NCBI GenBank assembly: GCA_002747955.1
Contig: PDQZ01000009.1
Coordinates: 64,949 to 101,496, forward strand
Origin: Candidatus Campbelliibacteriota bacterium
Lineage (GTDB): Bacteria > Patescibacteriota > Minisyncoccia > Phycocordibacterales > GCA-2747955
Direction: 5' to 3'
Length of the DNA stretch: 36,548 bases
Shown here piece by piece: positions 6,920 through 14,695 of the stretch; the first letter of the stretch is position 1, and each line of letters opens with the position of its first letter. The position numbers and the translations under genes are program-made. The notes below the pieces were generated by a model. That model was given only the letters and a program-made list of their open reading frames with translations, did not search any database and had not been told where the DNA came from.

Positions 6920-9169
6920 ATGAAATTAGTTATAGTAGAGTCTCCTGCAAAAGCCAAAACGATTGAAAAATACTTGGGCGGGGACTATAAAGTTTTGTCT
7001 TCTGTAGGACATATCAGAGATATTCCAAAATCAGCATCAAAAAAAGCAAACGCTATTGATATTGAAAAAGGTTTTGTGCCAAATTATGAAATCTTAGAAA
7101 ATAAGAAAAAAGTAATCTCGGCGTTAAAAAGCGAAGCTAAAAAATCAGAAGAAGTAATTTTAGCAGCCGACCCCGATCGAGAAGGAGAAGCAATTGCTTG
7201 GCACGTTAAAGAAGTTTTAAAACTCAAAGAAGGGCAATACAGCCGTGTTTCTTTTAACGAAATTACAAAAGACGCAATTATTGAAGCTTTAAAACATAAA
7301 AGAGACATTGACATGGACTTGAAACAAGCTCAAGAAGCTCGTCGTGTTTTAGACAGGCTTTTTGGTTATGGACTTTCAAACTTAATTTGGACAAAACTTT
7401 GGTATGGGCTTTCAGCAGGTAGAGTTCAGTCGCCAGCTTTAAGAATTTTAGCCGAACGTGAGCGAGAAATTCAAAAATTTATTCCAGAAGATTATTTTAA
7501 AATTTCAGTTGAAACAAAAAATGAAATTGGAAATATAATCAATCTAAAATACCCAGGCGATATTTACGACAAAACAGAAAAAGAAAAGGTTGAAAAAATT
7601 TGTAACCAAAACAAAGATTTCGAAGTTGTAGATATTAAACAAACAGAAGTTTTAAAAAGACCAAACGCTCCTTTTACTACTTCAACTTTGCAACAAACAG
7701 CAAACAACTATTTAGGTTTTTCTCCATCGAGAACCATGAGAGCAGCTCAAAAACTATATGAAAAAGGTTACATCACATACATGAGAACAGACTCTCCAAC
7801 TTTATCTAAAAAAGCAGTTTCAGATATTTCATTTTTCATCACAGACTCTTTTGGAAAAGAGATGTTGCAAAACCGTGTTTTTAAATCTAAATCAAAAAAC
7901 GCTCAAGAAGCTCACGAGGCAGTTCGTCCAACAGATGTTACAAAAACAGTTTTAGGGCACACAGATGATGAAAAAAAACTTTATTCTTTAATTTGGAAAA
8001 GAACTGTTTCATCACAAATGAAAGATGCAAAAACAAAAAGAACAAAAATTATAGCTTCAAACTCAAAAGAAATTAAAGATTTCTCAACAACAGGATCAGT
8101 TTTAGTTTTTGAAGGTTGGCTAAAAGTTTTCCCAGAAGCCAAAGGGGAAGACCAGATTTTACCTCAAATTGAGAAAAAAGATATTTTAAGATCTTTAAAA
8201 CTAAATATTGAAGAAAAACAAACAACTCCACCAAACAGGTATTCAGAAGCAGGACTTGTAAAGGAAATGGAAAGTCGTGGAATTGGGAGACCTTCAACTT
8301 ATGCTGCTGTTATTAAAACTTTAAAAGACAGAAATTATGTTACTTCAGAAGGAAGAACTTTGTTCCCGACAGATATTGGAATGGCCGTTTCTGGATTTTT
8401 GGAAAAACATTTTGAAAACTATATTTCAGATGCTTTTACTTCTGAAATGGAAGATGAGCTTGATTTACTTGCAGATGGAAAATATGACTATGTAAAACTT
8501 TTGTCTGATTTTTATGACAAATTTACAGAAGCTGTAAAATCTAAAAAAGATATCGAAAAAATTACAAACATCGGAGAGGTTGAAGGTTTTGATTGTCCTG
8601 AATGTGGCAAAAAAATGGTTTGGAAACTTTCAAGGTCAGGAAAGTTTATGTCTTGTTCTGCTTTCCCAGATTGTACCGGAGCAAGAAACGAAGAAGGAAA
8701 AGTTTTGGAGGCTCCAAAAGAAATAGGAGAAGCTTGTCCAAAATGTGCAGAAGATGATAAAGTAAAAGAGGAAGAAAAAGGAAAACTTGTTTTAAGAGAG
8801 GGAAGATATGGAAAGTTTATTTCTTGTTCTCGTTATCCAAAATGTAAATTCATCAAAGAAGATGAAGAAACTAAAAAGGCCAACGAAACAGGAGTTTCTT
8901 GTACTGAATGTAAAGACGGTATTATGACCAAAAAAATGGGAAGATTTGGAGAGTTTTATGCTTGTTCAAATTATCCTGATTGTAAAAATGCCATGAATGC
9001 AAAACCAACAGGTCAGAAATGTCCTATTTGCCAAAAACTTGTGGTTGAAGGAACAAAAACAATTCCAGACAGATGTTCGGACAAAACTTGTCCTTTTAAC
9101 AGGCCAGATAGACTTTCAGAATCAGAACAGAAAAAATACGGCGTGGTTTTAAAAGTTAATAAAAAATAA
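6920..9169 (+). CDS. topA: DNA topoisomerase I
   Basis: The protein relaxes negative supercoils through a type IA single-strand passage. It starts with the TOPRIM domain (MKLVIVESPAKAKTIEKYLG, then DPDREGEAIAWH). The catalytic tyrosine is Y287 in GYITYMRTDSP. The C-terminus carries four cysteine clusters: three CxxC...CxxxPxC fingers starting with CPEC, CPKC and CTEC, and a last one with CPIC...CSDKTC. The length of 749 residues is normal for bacterial TopA with a zinc-ribbon tail. A -10-like TATTAT (6907-6912) lies 7 bases before the ATG. An unusually long hairpin follows the gene. Confidence 0.97.
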   Translation: MKLVIVESPAKAKTIEKYLGGDYKVLSSVGHIRDIPKSASKKANAIDIEKGFVPNYEILENKKKVISALKSEAKKSEEVILAADPDREGEAIAWHVKEVLKLKEGQYSRVSFNEITKDAIIEALKHKRDIDMDLKQAQEARRVLDRLFGYGLSNLIWTKLWYGLSAGRVQSPALRILAEREREIQKFIPEDYFKISVETKNEIGNIINLKYPGDIYDKTEKEKVEKICNQNKDFEVVDIKQTEVLKRPNAPFTTSTLQQTANNYLGFSPSRTMRAAQKLYEKGYITYMRTDSPTLSKKAVSDISFFITDSFGKEMLQNRVFKSKSKNAQEAHEAVRPTDVTKTVLGHTDDEKKLYSLIWKRTVSSQMKDAKTKRTKIIASNSKEIKDFSTTGSVLVFEGWLKVFPEAKGEDQILPQIEKKDILRSLKLNIEEKQTTPPNRYSEAGLVKEMESRGIGRPSTYAAVIKTLKDRNYVTSEGRTLFPTDIGMAVSGFLEKHFENYISDAFTSEMEDELDLLADGKYDYVKLLSDFYDKFTEAVKSKKDIEKITNIGEVEGFDCPECGKKMVWKLSRSGKFMSCSAFPDCTGARNEEGKVLEAPKEIGEACPKCAEDDKVKEEEKGKLVLREGRYGKFISCSRYPKCKFIKEDEETKKANETGVSCTECKDGIMTKKMGRFGEFYACSNYPDCKNAMNAKPTGQKCPICQKLVVEGTKTIPDRCSDKTCPFNRPDRLSESEQKKYGVVLKVNKK

Positions 9170-9177
9170 AACAAAGT

Positions 9178-9276
9178 AAAAAAGCCCGAAATTTTGGCAG
9201 AATTTTTTGAAAAAGTTGAGAGGCCTTGCCTCTCAACTTTTTCAAAAAATTATGCCAAAATTTCGGGCTTTTTTTA
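9178..9276. terminator. Very long terminator hairpin after topA
   Basis: Two arms of about 47 bases (9178-9224 and 9228-9275) pair almost perfectly around a CTT loop and end in T7. The outer part starts AGCCCGAAATTTTGGCA and the inner part ends GTTGAGAGGC. It is about twice the length needed for termination. Confidence 0.9.
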
Positions 9277-9302
9277 ACAACCAAAAAATCACCCTCCACA
9301 CC

Positions 9303-9331
9303 TTGTAAAAAACCCAAAAATGTTTTATAAT
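9303..9331 (+). promoter_or_regulatory. -35/-10 promoter of the small membrane-protein operon
   Basis: TTGTAA, 17 bases, TATAAT. The predicted leader of about 26 bases carries an AAGGGG Shine-Dalgarno before the ATG at 9364. Confidence 0.6.
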
Positions 9332-9363
9332 AATTCAGACATTCATTAAAAAAGGGGAAAAAA

Positions 9364-9654
9364 ATGCTTATTAATATTTTTTTAGGATTTACTGCCGTTG
9401 TTTATTTGGCAACTTTTTATGTTAAGGTTTACAAAGTTAGACCTAATTTCAAAAAATACTATAGTTTGTACTTCGCGCTTGCTGGACTTTTTCTTGCTTG
9501 GCTTGGAGCACTAAATGTTTTGGTTTCTTGTAAAACAGATTGTATTTTACCAGAAACTTTGTACCTTTGGGGGGCTTTAATTTTTGTAAATATATCTTGT
9601 GGATATATATTATGTTTGTACAAATTTTTTGATTTAGAAAAAGGAGAGATTTAA
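9364..9654 (+). CDS. Small 3-TM membrane protein A
   Basis: I do not recognise this 96-residue protein. It has three hydrophobic segments (about 3-20, 36-53, 67-85) with a short basic loop after the first (YVKVYKVRPNFKKYY), so the N-terminus is probably outside. A cysteine pair (VSCKTDC) lies in the loop between helices 2 and 3, possibly on the outer face. It starts with a clear Shine-Dalgarno (AAGGGG, 7 bases before ATG), unlike the neighbouring core genes. It is the first of three genes separated by 1 base each. Its layout and motifs (KVxP after TM1; FVNI...LYKFFDLEKGE at the end) resemble the third gene, suggesting tandem duplication. Confidence 0.75.
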   Translation: MLINIFLGFTAVVYLATFYVKVYKVRPNFKKYYSLYFALAGLFLAWLGALNVLVSCKTDCILPETLYLWGALIFVNISCGYILCLYKFFDLEKGEI

Positions 9655-9655
9655 A

Positions 9656-9994
9656 ATGATATTTTTAAACCTTATACCAATAGTCTTGTTTCTATTCACC
9701 TTATGGTTTATAGAAATAAGAAATTCTAATTTAAAAAAGGAATTTAAGGAGGAAGTAAAATTATTTTCCAACGACATTCTAATTTTATTATTCTGTACTT
9801 TCAGAGGTGTAACTAACATTTTGTACGGCTTTACAGTATTTGCAATAGGGTTGAGTTTGTTGGCATGGTATGAACTGCCAGAACATAAAATTTTAAAAAT
9901 CTTTTTAGTTCTGTTTTCATGTTTTATTTCACTTTTTATTCTTTATCTAGAATTCGGACTATCTAGAGAAAAAGTATCCAAAAAGGAGGGTTGA
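9656..9994 (+). CDS. Small 3-TM membrane protein B
   Basis: The 112-residue protein is of unknown function. It has hydrophobic segments at about 2-20, 55-72 and 81-101, with a charged amphipathic stretch (RNSNLKKEFKEEVKLFSND, residues 22-40) after the first helix. It follows gene A by one base and has its own Shine-Dalgarno (AAGGAGAG). The stop is TGA at 9992-9994, showing that TGA is not recoded. Similarity to genes A and C is limited to topology. Confidence 0.72.
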   Translation: MIFLNLIPIVLFLFTLWFIEIRNSNLKKEFKEEVKLFSNDILILLFCTFRGVTNILYGFTVFAIGLSLLAWYELPEHKILKIFLVLFSCFISLFILYLEFGLSREKVSKKEG

Positions 9995-9995
9995 G

Positions 9996-10289
9996 ATGTC
10001 GGCAAATATCTTTTTGATTTTATCAATTCTGATTTTCATCATAACTTTTTATATTATGATGAAAAAAGTGCACCCAAAAATTCCTTTTGATAGTGAAACT
10101 AGGTTACACATATCAAAAGCGTTGACTGGAATGTTCGTTATACTTATTATGGCAGTTATTTTTTACCCATCTTGGTCTGGAAATAGCATGTTTGAAAAGG
10201 TCTTTTTTTGGACAATGATATTTGTGATCAATATCACTTGCATTATGCAATTGTATGTTTCCAGAATATTTTGGCTAGAAAGAGAATAA
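9996..10289 (+). CDS. Small 3-TM membrane protein C
   Basis: The 97-residue protein is not recognised. It has hydrophobic segments at about 5-22, 44-61 and 71-90. After helix 1 it has MMKKVHPKIPF, matching KVYKVRPNF of protein A, and its last helix (FVINITCIMQLYV followed by FWLERE) matches the end of A (FVNISCGYILCLY and FFDLEKGE). This supports paralogy of A and C. A strong Shine-Dalgarno (AAGGAGG) lies inside the end of gene B. A terminator follows. Confidence 0.72.
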   Translation: MSANIFLILSILIFIITFYIMMKKVHPKIPFDSETRLHISKALTGMFVILIMAVIFYPSWSGNSMFEKVFFWTMIFVINITCIMQLYVSRIFWLERE

Positions 10290-10301
10290 ACTTGGTTGTT
10301 G

Positions 10302-10331
10302 GCCCGTTAGATTTTTCTAATGGGCTTTTTT
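10302..10331 (+). terminator. Intrinsic terminator of the 3-TM operon
   Basis: GCCCGTTAGA at 10302-10311 pairs with TCTAATGGGC at 10316-10325, including one G-T pair, and is followed by T6. Confidence 0.88.
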
Positions 10332-10347
10332 ATATTTCATTTTATAT

Positions 10348-10353
10348 TATAAT
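10348..10353 (+). promoter_or_regulatory. -10 box for yvcK
   Basis: TATAAT ends 12 bases before the ATG at 10366, giving a leader of at most about 6 bases and no Shine-Dalgarno. Confidence 0.5.
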
Positions 10354-10365
10354 TAAAAGAAAAAT

Positions 10366-11367
10366 ATGTTATTTTCAAAAACAAAAAAAGATCAAAAAAT
10401 AAAAATCGTTACAATCGGCGGTGGAGCAGGCTCTTTTACTTTGCTTTCAGAGTTAAAAAAATATCCAAATTTAGATATTACAGCGGTTGTAACAATGTTC
10501 GACTCTGGTGGTTCAACTGGAGTTTTAATGGACCAATACGGAGTTTTGCCAGCAGGAGATATCAGACAATGCCTTGTTGCTTTAAGTCCTGACTCTGATT
10601 TTTTAAGAAAACTTTTTTTACACAGATATGAAGAAGGTTTTTTGGAGGGTCACTCTTTTGGAAATATTTTTATTTCAACCATTGAAAAGATTACAGGGTC
10701 AATTGAAAAGTCAATCAAGGAAACTTCAAGTATTTTGAACATCAAAGGGCGAATTTTGCCCATTACTTTAAAAAAAGCAAAACTTGTTATTCAAAAAAAT
10801 GATAAGTTAATTGAAAGCGAAGCTGAAATTGACAATGCAAATATTTTAAATTATCAAAAATATTATTTAGATAAAAAAGTAAAATTAAATGAAAAAATTA
10901 TAAAACGGATCAAAGAAGCTGATTATATTGTAATAGCTCCTGGAAACTTTTATTGTTCTATTTTGCCAAACTTTTTGGTCCAAAACTTTGCAAAAGAAAT
11001 TAAAAAGTCAAAAGCTAAAAAAATTATGATTGCAAATTTGGTAACAAAAAGCGGTCACACAGACAATTTTAAAGTTTCAGATTTTGTTAAAGAGCTTTAC
11101 AAAACATCAAAAGAAGACGATTTTCTAGATTATATTTTTGTGAACAAAAACACAGAAATTCCAGAGAATTTGCAAAAAGCTTATAAAAAAGAAAAAGCAG
11201 AAATGATAACAAGCCTTGGTGACAAAGATTTTTTAAAAAATATCAAAATTATTCAAAAAAATTATTTATCAAACAAAGCAGTAAAGTATTCAAAATCAGA
11301 CAAAGTTAAAAGAAGTCTTGTCAGACATGGTGCTAAAAAATTAATAAAAGATATTTTAAGTTTATAA
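10366..11367 (+). CDS. yvcK: YvcK/CofD-family protein (gluconeogenesis factor type)
   Basis: The 333-residue protein has the Rossmann-type glycine motif TIGGGAGSFTLL (residues 16-27), FDSGGSTGVL and LPAGDIRQC, then EGHSFGNIF and APGNFYCSILPN. These are characteristic of YvcK, a CofD-like protein that binds UDP-sugars and supports cell-wall growth and carbon metabolism in Gram-positive bacteria. It lacks features required for F420 synthesis context and no F420 genes are seen, so YvcK is favoured over CofD. The HAD gene follows after a single base, so the two are co-transcribed. Confidence 0.9.
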   Translation: MLFSKTKKDQKIKIVTIGGGAGSFTLLSELKKYPNLDITAVVTMFDSGGSTGVLMDQYGVLPAGDIRQCLVALSPDSDFLRKLFLHRYEEGFLEGHSFGNIFISTIEKITGSIEKSIKETSSILNIKGRILPITLKKAKLVIQKNDKLIESEAEIDNANILNYQKYYLDKKVKLNEKIIKRIKEADYIVIAPGNFYCSILPNFLVQNFAKEIKKSKAKKIMIANLVTKSGHTDNFKVSDFVKELYKTSKEDDFLDYIFVNKNTEIPENLQKAYKKEKAEMITSLGDKDFLKNIKIIQKNYLSNKAVKYSKSDKVKRSLVRHGAKKLIKDILSL

Positions 11368-11368
11368 T

Positions 11369-11899
11369 ATGAAAAAAGAAAAAATTTATATATTTGATTT
11401 AGATCATACCATTTTTAATGCCAAGGAATTTAAAAAAGATTTACAAAAAATTTTAGGTTTTGAAAATTCAGACGATTTATCAGAAAAAATTTGGAAAGTG
11501 CACAAAGAAAGTCCAGAAAAAATAGAAAATATTTTAAAAAATGACCTGGAAAAATATTTATTTAAAAATATTAAAGAAGAAATTTTAAAACTTGATGGTG
11601 AAATCATTTTGCTAACCTGGGGTGATTTTAATTTTCAGAAAACAAAAGTTCAGTCTTTGGGATTAGATAAAGTTTTTGATAGAGTATATTTTACCGCTGA
11701 GAACAAAATTCATTTTCTAGAAGATTTTTTAAATTATCACCAAGACAAAGAAATATGTTTTATAAATGATAATTACAACAAAAGACTTAACGAGAATAAA
11801 GCTATTGCAGAAAAACTTTCTGAAATAAAAGTTTTTGAGGTTGATAATTATGAAAATACAGAAAAAAGTATTTTAAATATCTTAAAGAAATTACAATAA
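11369..11899 (+). CDS. HAD-superfamily hydrolase
   Basis: The 176-residue protein has HAD motif I (FDLDHTIFNA, residues 9-18), motif II (LLTWGD), a lysine before VHFLED-like sequence for motif III (NKIHFLEDFL) and motif IV (CFINDN). The cap is small and helical, inserted after motif I, as in class I phosphatases. The nucleophile is the first Asp of DLD. The substrate cannot be predicted; small phosphate esters or nucleotides are likely. It shares a transcript with yvcK, whose stop is one base before this ATG, so translation may be coupled. Confidence 0.82.
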   Translation: MKKEKIYIFDLDHTIFNAKEFKKDLQKILGFENSDDLSEKIWKVHKESPEKIENILKNDLEKYLFKNIKEEILKLDGEIILLTWGDFNFQKTKVQSLGLDKVFDRVYFTAENKIHFLEDFLNYHQDKEICFINDNYNKRLNENKAIAEKLSEIKVFEVDNYENTEKSILNILKKLQ

Positions 11900-11930
11900 C
11901 TTTTTTTTTATCATATAATATGTTAAGATT

Positions 11931-11939
11931 AAGTTATTA
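11931..11939 (+). promoter_or_regulatory. Extended -10 (TGtTAAGAT) for pilC
   Basis: The box ends 12 bases before the ATG at 11952. A second TATAAT lies just upstream at 11924-11929. Confidence 0.4.
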
Positions 11940-11951
11940 AAAAATAATATT

Positions 11952-13160
11952 ATGACACTTTTTAAGTATGTAGTTTTTGATCAAAACGGAAAACAAAAAA
12001 ATGGGCAAATTGACGCTCACACAAAAGATGTTGCTATTAAATCTTTGCAATCAAAAGGATATATCATATCTTCTATTAAATCAGAAGATGATAAATCTTT
12101 TTTTGAGAAAAAAATTACTTTGGGAGGGGTTTCAAATAAGGACATTGTTATTTTATCAAAACAGCTTTCAACACTTTTTGAGGCTCAGGTTTCAGCTATT
12201 CGTATTTTCAGAATGATGTCTGAACAATCAAAAAACTATCTTTTAAAAGAAACACTAACAGAAATCGCAGACGACATCGCAGATGGTTCATCAGTTACGA
12301 ATGCAATGGCAAAACACCCAAAAGTTTTTTCATCTTTTTATGTAAACATGATTGGAGCAGGTGAGGAAGCGGGTAAAATGACTCAATCTTTTTCATATTT
12401 AGCCGACTATTTGGAAAGATCATATGCCATTACAGCCAAAGTAAGAGGAGCTTTAATCTATCCATCTTTCGTTGTGGTTGTATTTTTCGTAGTTATGTAT
12501 CTGATGCTTACAATGGTTATTCCAAAAATTGCAGAAATGTTGAAAAGTAATGGTTCAGAGCTACCCTTTGCTACAGAAATAGTTTTGTGGCTTTCTGATT
12601 TTCTTGTTAATTATGGATTTATTTTAATTGCTGTGCTGATTGTGGGTGGATACTTTCTATTCAAATATATCAAAACTCCAGAAGGAAAAGAAAATTTTGA
12701 TAAATTTAAAATTGATCTACCTCTGTTTGGTTCTTTGTATAGGCAATTATATGTTGCTAGAATTGCTGGAAACTTTTCCATGATGTTAAAATCAGGTGTT
12801 CCAATGGTAAAAACAATTGACAATACTTCAAAAGTTGTTGATAACAAAATTTATGAAAGAATGTTGAATGAAGTTGGGGAAGATGTTCAAGGGGGAGATT
12901 CGTTGTCTAAAGCTTTTAATAAACACGAAGATATTGAACAATTGTTTGTTCAAATGATTAAAGTTGGAGAAGAATCAGGTCGTATTACAGATATTTTAGA
13001 AACAATGGCCAAGTTCTATGAAAAAGAAGTTATTCAAAAAGTAAGTTCTCTTGTTTCTTTGATCGAACCGATTATGATTACAGCACTTGGGGGTGGGGTT
13101 GGATTGCTCTTATCTGCTGTTTTGCTTCCAATTTACTCTGTTACAAACTCAGCTGTTTAA
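11952..13160 (+). CDS. pilC: Type IV pilus inner-membrane platform protein PilC (GspF family)
   Basis: The protein of 402 residues has two GspF domains, each with a cytoplasmic helix bundle followed by membrane helices. The first runs to the hydrophobic segment near residues 170-195 (GALIYPSFVVVVFFVVMYLM) and the second covers about 270-395, with the repeated motif GEExGxxTxxLxxxAxxxE seen twice (GAGEEAGKMTQSFSYLADYLE; GEESGRITDILETMAKFYE). PilC anchors the assembly ATPases and helps build or retract pili. The N-terminus (FKYVVFDQNGKQKNGQI) is the usual start of the family. Other pilus genes are absent nearby except a prepilin peptidase 13 kb away. Confidence 0.95.
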   Translation: MTLFKYVVFDQNGKQKNGQIDAHTKDVAIKSLQSKGYIISSIKSEDDKSFFEKKITLGGVSNKDIVILSKQLSTLFEAQVSAIRIFRMMSEQSKNYLLKETLTEIADDIADGSSVTNAMAKHPKVFSSFYVNMIGAGEEAGKMTQSFSYLADYLERSYAITAKVRGALIYPSFVVVVFFVVMYLMLTMVIPKIAEMLKSNGSELPFATEIVLWLSDFLVNYGFILIAVLIVGGYFLFKYIKTPEGKENFDKFKIDLPLFGSLYRQLYVARIAGNFSMMLKSGVPMVKTIDNTSKVVDNKIYERMLNEVGEDVQGGDSLSKAFNKHEDIEQLFVQMIKVGEESGRITDILETMAKFYEKEVIQKVSSLVSLIEPIMITALGGGVGLLLSAVLLPIYSVTNSAV

Positions 13161-13169
13161 AAAAACTAA

Positions 13170-13853
13170 ATGAGAATAAAAGAAATATTAGAAAAAAATA
13201 CAAATAATTTGCATCATTTTTACACAATCATCGGGAATAATGACAGAAATAGAAATGAAGTCAAAGAGTTTTTGAAAGAAAATTTAAATTTTGATACAAA
13301 TCAAAATTTAGATTTTTTTGATTTTAAAGAAGATTTAATAAAAATTGAAACTGCCAGAAAAATCAAACAGAAAAATTCAGTAACCAAAAGTTCTCAAAAA
13401 GGTTTAAAAGTTTTTTTCATTGCTGGAAAAAATATCAACAAAGAGGCTCAAAACGCACTTTTAAAAACAACAGAAGAACCAAATTCAAATACAGTTTTTT
13501 TTATTTTTTTACCTCAAAAAGATTTTCTTTTAGACACAGTTTTATCAAGAACTATTTTGATAAACGGACATACAAATTTTGAAAACAAGAAAGCCGAAGA
13601 TTTTTTATTTTTAGATTTTAAAGATAAAGAAAAAAACATCCGAGAAATGGAAAAAGAAGAATATTTAGACTTTCTAGAAAGTTTAGATTTTTATATTTTA
13701 GAACACAAAAATCAGTTTTTAGAAAAAGGAGGGGAAAAAGAATTTTTAGAAAAATATCAAAAGTTTTTGGAACTAAAAAAACAAGCATATTTTAAAGGTT
13801 CAAATGTTTCAAACATTTTAATTTTTACATCACTACTTTTCGGTAAAATTTAA
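13170..13853 (+). CDS. holB: DNA polymerase III delta-prime-like subunit
   Basis: The 227-residue protein has the clamp-loader sensor 1-type segment AQNALLKTTEEPNSNTVFFIFL (residues 91-112), with the preceding KVFFIAGKNINKE and following LSRT, as in delta-prime and DnaX. The Walker A lysine motif is missing (the N-terminus reads HFYTIIGNNDRNRNEV), which fits a non-ATPase delta-prime. It is shorter than E. coli HolB (334 residues) and lacks most of the C-terminal collar domain, as is common in reduced genomes. It starts 9 bases after pilC and probably shares its transcript. Confidence 0.82.
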   Translation: MRIKEILEKNTNNLHHFYTIIGNNDRNRNEVKEFLKENLNFDTNQNLDFFDFKEDLIKIETARKIKQKNSVTKSSQKGLKVFFIAGKNINKEAQNALLKTTEEPNSNTVFFIFLPQKDFLLDTVLSRTILINGHTNFENKKAEDFLFLDFKDKEKNIREMEKEEYLDFLESLDFYILEHKNQFLEKGGEKEFLEKYQKFLELKKQAYFKGSNVSNILIFTSLLFGKI

Positions 13854-13870
13854 AAGATTTATTATAAAAT

Positions 13871-13901
13871 CAATCCACAAACTTGTCCACAGTTATACAC
13901 A
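13871..13901 (+). other. Cluster of three DnaA-box-like 9-mers
   Basis: CAATCCACA (13871-13879), TTGTCCACA (13883-13891) and TTATACACA (13893-13901) are in the same orientation with starts 12 and 10 bases apart. Against the known TTATNCACA consensus the third is perfect, the second differs by one base and the first by two. An A/T-rich stretch and the candidate small-RNA promoter follow immediately. Confidence 0.5.
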
Positions 13902-13918
13902 GGTAAGTTTAAAATAAC

Positions 13919-13946
13919 TTGCAAAATATAAAACTTGTGTTATAAT
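13919..13946 (+). promoter_or_regulatory. Promoter of candidate small RNA 1
   Basis: TTGCAA, 16 bases, TATAAT, with TGt in front of the -10. It is one of the strongest-looking promoters in the window, and no gene follows it. Confidence 0.6.
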
Positions 13947-13952
13947 TTTGTA

Positions 13953-14056
13953 TGACACGATCAGAGAATATCAGGTTGTGTTAGAAGTTAAAATTATTAT
14001 ATTATTTTTTGAAAACTATTTATTCGGAAAAAACCAAGCATCGCTTGGTTTTTTCC
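13953..14056 (+). ncRNA. Candidate small RNA 1
   Basis: The span from the expected transcription start to the terminator is about 104 bases. The 5' part can form an 8-bp stem (ACACGATC at 13956-13963 with GGTTGTGT at 13974-13981, two wobble pairs), and an unpaired A/T-rich middle leads to a terminator stem (AAAAAACCAAGC / GCTTGGTTTTTT) at 14028-14054. A 67-codon ORF covers the span but it reads through both hairpins and has no Shine-Dalgarno, so I regard the transcript as non-coding. No known RNA family was recognised. Confidence 0.45.
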
Positions 14057-14096
14057 TTTTAAAATTTAAAAAAGTCCAGAAAAACTTTCAGAAAAA

Positions 14097-14166
14097 GCCC
14101 GAAATTATGAATACAAAAACCCAAACGAAGTTTGGGTTTTTGTATTCATAATTTCGGGTTTTTTTA
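14097..14166. terminator. Long bidirectional terminator between small RNA 1 and hsp20
   Basis: A stem of about 30 bp (GCCCGAAATTATGAATAC in the outer arm, ACCCAAAC next to a GAA loop) is flanked by A-rich sequence on the left and T7 on the right. It probably terminates hsp20 on the minus strand and read-through on the plus strand. Confidence 0.85.
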
Positions 14167-14610
14167 ACCACCAATTTTAACTTTTACTTTTCTGTCTTTA
14201 TCTGTTTTTGGAAGTTTTAAAGTTAAAGTTCCATTATGAGCCGATGCTTTAATATTTTCAATGTCAATTTCTTTTGGAAGTAAAATTCTTTTTGAAAATT
14301 TTCCCCAAGAAAGTTCTTTTTGGAAATACTGATCGTTTGAAATTTCTTCAACAGAAGATCTTTCTCCTGAAATTGTTACTGTATCTCTTGAAATATCAAT
14401 ATCAATATCTTTTGGTTCAACAGAAGGGATAAATGCTTTGATGTAAATATTATCCTCATCTTCAAAAGCGTCAATTGATAAAGAAATTTGATTGTTGTCT
14501 TCTATAATTTCATCAACTGAATAGTTAATATCAGTATCAAAAATCTCTTCGTTGTTAAAATTTTCTTCAGGTTCGTTTCCACCTGTTAGTTTTGATAAAA
14601 ATCCCGCCAT
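14164..14610 (-). CDS. Small heat-shock protein, Hsp20/alpha-crystallin family
   Basis: The 148-residue protein has an alpha-crystallin domain at about 43-143: IDAFEDEDNIYIKAFIPSV, IDIDISRDTVTISGER, FQKELSWGKFSKRILLP and the hallmark AHNGTLTLKLPK. It acts as an ATP-independent holdase for unfolding proteins. The N-terminal arm is short and acidic and the C-terminal extension (DRKVKVKIGG) contains a V-K-V motif in place of the usual I-x-I. The promoter is not obvious; unlike its neighbours it lacks a good extended -10 next to the ATG, which might reflect separate stress control. Confidence 0.93.
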   Translation of the reverse strand: MAGFLSKLTGGNEPEENFNNEEIFDTDINYSVDEIIEDNNQISLSIDAFEDEDNIYIKAFIPSVEPKDIDIDISRDTVTISGERSSVEEISNDQYFQKELSWGKFSKRILLPKEIDIENIKASAHNGTLTLKLPKTDKDRKVKVKIGG

Positions 14611-14680
14611 ATTTGTTTATATTATTTTGTAACTCTATTTTAACAGAAAAGAAACTAAAAACCAAATTTTTTATATAATA

Positions 14681-14689
14681 TGATATAAT
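14681..14689 (+). promoter_or_regulatory. Extended -10 (TGaTATAAT) for ruvX
   Basis: The box ends exactly 6 bases before the ATG at 14696. Confidence 0.68.
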
Positions 14690-14695
14690 TAAAAA

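Noticed and set aside
9992-9994. Possible recoding of TGA (Gly), known in some Patescibacteria
   Set aside because: TGA serves as the stop of a gene directly followed by the next start, and family alignments in the window need no TGA-encoded glycine.
13871-13901. Replication origin call
   Set aside because: Only three boxes of mixed quality, no dnaA or dnaN nearby and no strand switch of genes; kept as a DnaA-box-like cluster only.
13948-14151. 67-codon plus-strand frame between holB and hsp20
   Set aside because: It runs through two intrinsic terminators, has no ribosome-binding site, and its ATG is upstream of the expected transcription start; a small RNA fits better.
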